Origin: Chiridota heheva | Lineage: Eukaryota > Echinodermata > Holothuroidea > Apodida > Chiridotidae | Direction of reading: 5' to 3' | DNA length: 64,000 nt | Assembly (NCBI GenBank): GCA_020152595.1 | Contig: JAIGNY010001844.1 | Span: 585,001-649,000, forward strand | Shown here: positions 58,632-64,000 of the stretch, piece by piece | Layout: each line of letters opens with the position of its first letter | Numbering within the stretch: position 1 is the stretch's first letter | Program-made: the position numbers and the translations under genes | Notes under the pieces: model-generated | Seen by the model: only the letters and a program-made list of their open reading frames with translations | What the model was told of the DNA's origin: nothing | The model's database searches: none

Positions 58632-59657
58632 CTAGGACGGTAAATAACATCATGGTTTGCATGCCCATGCAAATTGACACCCATATCATATGACCTGGCC
58701 AATTATAAAAATGGCATCTCACACTAAGTCCCACATGGCATCCCATGTCCCACATTGCATCCCACCCCAAATCCCACATGACATCCCATTCCATCCCTTG
58801 TCCCACATGGCATTCCACCATATCTCCCACATGGCACTCCACCCTGTTCCACATGGCATCCCACCCCATGTCCCACATCACATTCCACCCCATGTCATAC
58901 ACATGACATCCCATGGGCTCGATAAGAAGTCTCATCCCAGCTTTCCCTGATGAGCATACTATGTATGAAAGTGTCAGTTCATATGATAAATTCTATGCAA
59001 ATTACTTGTTGAATAAGAAAAAAAGGCGGAGTCAAAAAATTATGTCTGATATAGCCCTTGGTGTATATATTATATCATATGTCCCGCATGGCCCTCATCC
59101 ATGTTCCACATGGCAGCATCCATACCTATGTCCATATGCGGTTACATCCTGTCACACTCCCTGTGTGAGCATACTAAATAAAAAAAGTATGGCCAGTTCA
59201 TATACTGTATCAACGTTATGCAAATGACTACAATAATAAATGCAGAGTTTTATAATCATGCCTGATACAACCATTGGTGCCCGAATATTTTGAAGAATTC
59301 TAAGGATTTTAAATCTCCAGTGCTACAAGAAAGATGCTTGAGGAGCTCTGAAAAATATTGGAAAATTATATCATTTTTATTTTCTAAGGAAATATCAAAT
59401 GTTTTTTGACTTTTTAAGGAAACTAGTCTTCAATCTGTCTTAAGTGTCTCTGAAAAACTTTAACATTTTGTAAGGAAATTCTAACCTTCAAGAATATCTG
59501 AAGAAACTTTTAACATTTATTTAAGGAACTCTGAAGAAACTTTATCATTTTATGAGGAATTCTTAAAAAACTTTAACATTTTAAAGAAAATTTAAGAAAA
59601 ACTGTGGACGAACGAAATTGCCATTACATCAGTTCGCATTATGCTTTGCATGCTCAC
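58632..59657 (-). mobile_element. Helitron-like non-autonomous element, copy 2
   Basis: It is collinear with 46560-47374 and shares GGTTTGCATGCCCATGCAAA, CATATGACCTGGCCAATTAT, ACAACCATTGGTGCCC and AGTTCGCATTATGCTT. Its minus-strand 3' end reads TTTACCGTCCTAG followed by T, as in copy 1. It is longer because a segment with GAGCATACTA..CAGTTCATAT is present twice (about 58952 and 59166). It lies in the last intron of MRPS18C. Confidence 0.65.
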
Positions 59658-59994
59658 TAATACAGGAGTAATCAATACAACAAGTAGTGTCCCTGCATCT
59701 ATTTATATTGGGAAACTGTAATCAGCATAAAAGAAGGCAAAAAAATCAAAAAAGTATGTTTTTGCGAGCAAAATGTACAGTGCTCAGCAACAAGGGGCAA
59801 GGGGGAGCCCCTCTGATAAAGCGAAAGAAGGGGCCTGTAAATATTTTATCTGAAATTAAAAAAAACTGATTAATGCTAACTCCAAAATTTCAATATCCCT
59901 CTATTAGCATTTAAAGCTGTTTTTATTCAGTACTTAAACATAAATTATATTATGTCTGTAGGCCTTTCAGCCCATACAACCTTCTTCACCTTAA
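59658..59994. other. intronic sequence, no feature seen
   Basis: This is AT-rich unassigned sequence between two elements. Confidence 0.35.
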
Positions 59995-60380
59995 AAGGGA
60001 GGCAGGTAGGCTGAGCGTATGACTGAGATGCTGGAGGTCCCAGCTTTGAGTTCAACGGCCATTTAACCAGCAATTTGTCCTCATATATGCAGAACAATAT
60101 GCTGACACAAGCGCAGAGGTTTGTCGGCACACATTCTCCTCCCATCCAACCTTTCAGAAGTGGCTAATGCTGGGTGGCACTCATCATCCATCAGGGGATG
60201 TAAAACCATAGGTCCCGATGGAAGGAGATTGACCCCCTGCCTGGTTCTCTGAAGACTTCTCGAAAAGAGCAGGGTGTGGGCCAGTATTCATCTTGGCATA
60301 TTCCTTGGGTCCACACCGATAATAAGTCAATGGTGACTTACCTGTGCTCTTCCTGACATGTGCCTCAAAAGTGTAAAACA
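59995..60380 (+). mobile_element. tRNA-derived SINE, same family as 9835-10165
   Basis: The head near 60003-60056 (GTAGGCTGAGCGTATGACTG, AGATGCTGGAGGTCCCAGC, GAGTTCAACGG) is a decayed tRNA-like promoter. The body carries CATTTAACCAGC, CCATAGGTCCCGATGG and GGTTCTCTGAAG. It ends with CTTGGGTCCACACCG and the complement of the AAGTCAC..TGACTT core. It stops about 40 bp from the middle exon of MRPS18C, antisense to the gene. Confidence 0.7.
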
Positions 60381-60418
60381 AAACTAAACCTTAGTTAAGA
60401 TCGGAGAAATCTACTCAC

Positions 60419-60544
60419 CCATTTTCTTGACCTTGCAATGGCTTTTATGACTTTGACTTGTTGAAACTGGCACAGTCCTGTGACATTACGATCCAAAACA
60501 ATCCCGGTGTTTGGTGATATAAACTGTGATAACAGCTGAGGGTT
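60419..60544 (-). CDS. MRPS18C: MRPS18C, middle coding exon (S18 core)
   Basis: This 126 bp exon encodes the rRNA-binding core of mitochondrial ribosomal protein S18: NPQLLSQFISPNTGIVLD, RNVTGLCQFQQVKVI and KAIARSRK. The LLSQF(I/V)SP.TG and ITGLC-like blocks identify the family. The acceptor is TTTTTTCATTCACAG (60559-60545) and the donor is GTGAGT (60418-60413). The A run at 60425-60422 has four bases, so the last codon is TGG, and splicing to the next exon would read GTT TGA. Five A would give a KMG|LMP junction, as the family predicts. Either the assembly misses one A, a downstream GT (60414) is used, or the allele is broken. A SINE lies about 40 bp downstream of the donor. Confidence 0.88.
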
Positions 60545-60737
60545 CTGTGAATGAAAAAATCCACAATTTGCTGGAGTGCCAACTCATATGAAATATATAC
60601 TGTATGGGAAAACTCATTACTTACTATTCACGTAATGAAATATGTGCAATTCACATAACAGAGGGGACAATAAAAGAAACAAGTTGGTAAAAAAACATGA
60701 AAATATCTTATGCTTACAAGGAGTTATTCAAGTTTTA
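60545..60737. other. intron between middle and upstream MRPS18C exons, proximal part
   Basis: It contains only the acceptor tract of the middle exon and AT-rich sequence. Confidence 0.4.
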
Positions 60738-61126
60738 AGGATTAGTTTATTTGCCAAGCAAGTTTATTTTATATGAAAGAGGACTTGAATAGAAACAAAA
60801 TGGTAAGGAAACTAATTTAACATCTTATTCCGTTAAAGAGATATTAAAGTTTAAAGTTCTGTCTTATCTGTGTATAAATTACTGGTGTAGTGAGTCTACT
60901 ATGGAAAGTTAGCATCTTCATCCTCACATTCTTAATCTTTTGGAAATAAAATTGATTTTGAAAGAAAATGTACTTTTTTGTAAAAATGAAATTTTTACTA
61001 TTTGAATTATTTTTGTTTGAAATTGCATCAGGTGGTAAATAATTATCCTTATTAGATTATGTTTTACTACTTTCCTCAAAATGGTTTTTAATCCACAAAA
61101 TCGCAGGGCAATATATGATAGAGTTC
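60738..61126. mobile_element. long-TIR MITE family copy, truncated
   Basis: TTAAGGATTAG, TATGAAAGAGGACTTGAATA, CCGTTAAAGAGATATTAAAG and GTAGTGAGTCTACTATGG match the left half of 62446-62998. TTAGATTATGTTTTACTACTT matches its interior. The L2-like fragment begins where the right half should follow. Confidence 0.6.
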
Positions 61127-61700
61127 ATAATAATAATATGTGTATACTTATATAGCGCACAATCACAACAAATTTTGACCTTTTACAATGCTAACTATAG
61201 TTACACTTAACATAATAACATAACAGGGTAAATTCTAAGCAAATAAACCAATGACAGTCTAATTACCCAAAGGAGGTGACTTAGAGACAATCCTGGCAGC
61301 TTTGTTTTGAACATGGTACGAAGTGTACTATCAGGAATGAAGAGGGAGAAGTGATTACATGAGTTTATGAACTCTGATAGTGCCTTATTTTTTCATCATT
61401 TAATTTGAGTGACATGTTAGAATCAAAAATGGTCACAGCAGTCATCCAAGACTGGGGTGAAATTGTTTAACATCACAAATACAAACTCTGTTTTTTCATC
61501 TATTTTGCAAGACCAAGCCATTTTGATATACTATTGGCATCTTTGGGGTTGAAGTAGGTGTACATTTGCGTGTCATCAGCATATATATGGTACGATATCG
61601 CATGCTGTTCCATTATATCACTCACTGGAAGCATGTAAATACTAAACAAGAGGGGTCCTAAGACCGAACCCTGCAGACACCTGTCCATACATAACACTTA
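61127..61700 (-). pseudogene. L2-like LINE fragment
   Basis: On the minus strand, [40 protein letters not shown] and [11 protein letters not shown] form the L2-type palm region with the catalytic YADD. The part after it is internally deleted. The 3' end reads GTGCGCTATATAAGTATACA followed by ATTATTATTATG, the usual L2 terminus. It lies within an MRPS18C intron in the gene's orientation. Confidence 0.82.
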
Positions 61701-61779
61701 CAATTATGACTGACAAATCAAAGTTTGTAAAATTTGTTAAAATGTTCAAAGGTGATGATGTATGAAAAGAAATACACAG

Positions 61780-62120
61780 CTACAAATTTTTTTATGTAAT
61801 TCTTCATGTTTCTTTCCCCAAAATTTCAAACATCAAAGGTTCTCATATTGCCTTCTACTGCTTAATCTGTTCACTACAGCCAACTTATGCCACTCAAAAT
61901 ATTTTGGGAAGGACCACAAAACAATAAGTGTAACATAAACAATTTTCTAATCGATTCTGAGGTCACAAAATATTGCACAATTCATGCTAATTAGGTATCT
62001 AAGTTTTAAAATGCTGTACAATGGTTGATTTTGAACCAATTTTGATGTTACTTTTTGCTGTTTTCATGGTTTCTAGTTCATTTAAAACCATTTAAGCGCA
62101 TGCTGTTGCTGCCTGTCCAT
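61780..62120 (+). repeat. dispersed repeat, third copy of the 14.9/15.7 kb family
   Basis: ATTCTGAGGTCACAAAATAT, ATTGCACAATTCATGC, AATTAGGTATCTAAGTTTTA, GCTGTACAATGGTTGATTTT and TGCTGCCTGTCCAT follow as in 15000-15175 and 15720-15895. Confidence 0.8.
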
Positions 62121-62264
62121 TACCTTCAAATGAAAATACCCCATTGTATAAAAAGTATCCAGAAATTGCTTGTATTTGACTTACAAAAAATTGTTGGCCT
62201 TCTTACCGACAAAACATCTTTAAGCAAGTGTTTTTTACAGCATGAAACATACAATACTGTAAGG

Positions 62265-62425
62265 AAAACATTACAATCATGGCCAAAAGTAGTTGGGACA
62301 AATTTAAACCTAAAACCATGTTTTTTGCAAAGTACACACCAATGATTAGGGGGAAGGTGGAGGAACATGCCATTTAAAATTTTGAGCAATTTGGTCCCAA
62401 CACTTTGGCCACAATTTTAGGTATG
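62265..62425. mobile_element. possible Tc1/mariner-type MITE
   Basis: TGGCCAAAAGTAGTTGGGAC at 62280 faces the complement of TGGCCAAAGTGTTGGGACC near 62409, and both lie close to AAATT. Such GGCCAAAAGT.TTGGGAC ends are typical of Tc1-like elements. Exact outer ends are unclear. Confidence 0.45.
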
Positions 62426-62445
62426 AAAAAATGGAAGACGATGTA

Positions 62446-62998
62446 TTAAAGGATTAGATCAGTGGTCAATCAAGTTTATCTTATATGAAAGAAGACTTCA
62501 ATAGAAACAACATGGTGAAGAAACTACTTTAATACCTTAGTTCGTTAAGGAGATATTCAAGTTTTAAGTTTTGTGAAAAAATGACTGGTGTAGTAAGTCT
62601 ACTGTAGAAGGTTAACAACCTCATCCTCATATTCTTAACAATTGTTTATGTAGTTTGATTGAGCTTTTTTACTATTTGAATCATTTTTTTCTTAAACTCT
62701 TTCCAGGTGACAAATTACCCTTACTAGATTCTGTTTTACTACTTTCCTGACATATCCAATGGTTTTGAAGCCACAAAAATCTCAGGAAAAAAAAAAAAAG
62801 AATGCATGAAGAATTTGAGGATATCTGCGGTTGTGATCTATTCTGATTTCAGTCATTTCTACACAAATAATACCAAATTTTAAACTTAAATATCTCCTTA
62901 ATGGAATATAATTTTTTAATGCTTTCATCAACATTTTGTTTCTTTTGGACTCCTCCTTTAGATGACTTTGTTTGACCACTGAACTAATCCTTTAATCA
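62446..62998. mobile_element. MITE, about 550 bp, about 155 bp inverted repeats
   Basis: TTAAAGGATTAG..CAGTGGTCAA at the left and the complement of the right end (62998-62840) run parallel through GAAACAA(C/A)ATG, TT(C/A)(G/A)TTAAGGAGATATT and AAATGACTG. TTAA at both edges suggests a TTAA or TA target duplication. Related copies lie at 31361-32915 and 60738-61126. No transposase frame is present. Confidence 0.8.
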
Positions 62999-63044
62999 TA
63001 GAAATAAACTTCCTGATATGATATAATGCTGAAAATGAAAATAC

Positions 63045-63134
63045 CTTGTAACTAATTGGAACTTTTGTCCTGCACAGCAAGCAGGGAGTCTTCTCCTTCA
63101 CAAATGGGTCTTTTAACACAAGTGGTACAGGCTG
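63045..63134 (-). CDS. MRPS18C: MRPS18C, upstream coding exon (CxxC region)
   Basis: This 90 bp exon reads QPVPLVLKDPFVKEKTPC followed by LLCRTKVPISYK in phase 0, and joins in frame to NPQLLSQF of the next exon. The (N/D)P(Y/F)..(K)xC.LC pattern before the S18 core fits MRPS18C better than the S18A or S18B paralogues. The acceptor is CCATTTTTCCTAG (63147-63135) and the donor is AAG|GTATTT (63045/63044). The exon with the start codon and mitochondrial targeting peptide was not found up to 64000 and must lie outside the window. Confidence 0.82.
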
Positions 63135-63219
63135 CTAGGAAAAATGGAGAATTACAATTTTAATGCATATTCACATGAATTTTAATTTTCATATATAATT
63201 GAGAACTTTTAAAGAAGAA

Positions 63220-63625
63220 ATTTGGTGTCAAAATATTTGTATCTTATTTCAGTTATTATATTTCAAAGATTGTGTCAATGTGATAAGGAAGAAAGTAATT
63301 CACAGTGTACAGTGTGATGTCATAAAGACAAGTCCAAGACAAGTTTTTATGCATTTCTTTGAATATTGATTGCCTAGATTATTGGAAGCATTGTTTGTTT
63401 AATTATTGAGATGGAGTATGGCACATCTGCTTATGTACCTAACACTTTAAGTAAATGAAAAACCATTTTTTGTCTGCCTTTATGACATCACATTGTACAC
63501 TGTGAGGTCACACTGGTGAAATCTTGACATGTAATAACTCCAAAACGGAATAAGATGTCAACATGGTTTTTACACCAAATTGTTTGTTTAAGAGTCCTCT
63601 ATCATAAAATGAAAATGAAAAATCC
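63220..63625. repeat. dispersed repeat, paired with 49800-50300
   Basis: GTGTCAATGTGATAAGG, CACATCTGCTTATG, TTATGACATCACATTGTACA, CTGTGAGGTCACACTGGTGA and ACACCAAATTGTTTGTTTAA match in order. Confidence 0.75.
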
Positions 63626-63772
63626 TGGGACTATAGAAATCTCTATTGTCATGACCCATGCATTAAATACCAGTAATGCACGGACTTCATTATTTTCATT
63701 CTTTTTTGTCATTTTTTATGCATTTTAAACAATTTAACACAGAAATTTTATAAAAAAGATTGTTTTAGCATC

Positions 63773-63842
63773 GTGTTTATATGCGTATTTAATGCACGGT
63801 TCAAAGTCCTTTGCCCCGTGCATTAAATACACATATAAACAC
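63773..63842. repeat. 70 bp near-perfect palindrome
   Basis: The left arm GTGTTTATATGCGTATTTAA + TGCACGG (63773-63799) and the right arm (63816-63842) pair over 27 bases with one mismatch. The 16 base loop contains CAAAGTCCTTTG, itself self-complementary. GCATTAAATAC also occurs at 63660, so a larger decayed palindromic element is possible. Confidence 0.85.
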
Positions 63843-64000
63843 TCCGCCTCAACATTAATCTTTAGGTAATAAGAGCTCCTTTCCCACATGTAAGGAGTTT
63901 TTTATTCAGAGTAACAAAATATCTATGATGGATTATGGACAGCTATTGACATAAGAACAGTTTTTCAATTTGAGAAGAAGTTGATAATGCTAAATTCAGT

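Overview
This window is a piece of a eukaryotic, AT-rich, repeat-dense genome, most likely a marine invertebrate. The species cannot be fixed from the sequence. No bacterial gene organisation is present, and the long open frames mostly lie in simple repeats or decayed transposons. The mix of LINEs, a tyrosine-recombinase (DIRS-type) element, a Penelope-like fragment, tRNA-derived SINEs, MITEs and a foldback element with tandem-repeat arms resembles echinoderm, hemichordate and cnidarian genomes. That placement is inference.

One host gene is recognisable. Three exons on the minus strand (63134-63045, 60544-60419, 42626-42349) encode a mitochondrial small-subunit ribosomal protein of the S18 family, best matching MRPS18C (bS18m). 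The 5' exon lies outside the window. The last intron is about 17.8 kb and is filled with repeats. The assembled sequence carries an apparent one-base problem at the end of the middle exon.

Layout. 1-13 kb: minisatellite, degenerate TTTCGGGAAATTT-type tandem repeats, dispersed repeats, a tRNA-derived SINE and a LINE remnant. 13-19 kb: a LINE 3' end, a ~780 bp direct duplication and a ~290 bp higher-order tandem array. 19-23 kb: two very long (TA)n tracts. 23.7-28.7 kb: a CR1-like LINE split by a 3.07 kb Jockey-like LINE. 28.7-33.2 kb: degenerate repeat, MITEs and a 452 bp insertion with direct repeats. 33.3-35.2 kb: a CR1/L2-like LINE. 35.5-38.7 kb: a decayed DIRS-like element joined in frame to a Penelope-like fragment, then a TIR MITE set in (TA)n. 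39.5-40.9 kb: a foldback-like element. 41.2-41.9 kb: an L2-like LINE 3' end. 42-64 kb: the MRPS18C gene, whose introns hold five minisatellite arrays, a LINE interrupted by a Helitron-like element, a second Helitron-like copy, a SINE with a perfect 11 bp target duplication, MITEs with long inverted repeats and an L2 fragment.

The elements do not work together as a system. They record layered insertion: LINE into LINE, Helitron-like into LINE, SINE into a dispersed repeat. Every reverse transcriptase seen is broken by stops or frameshifts, or is truncated.
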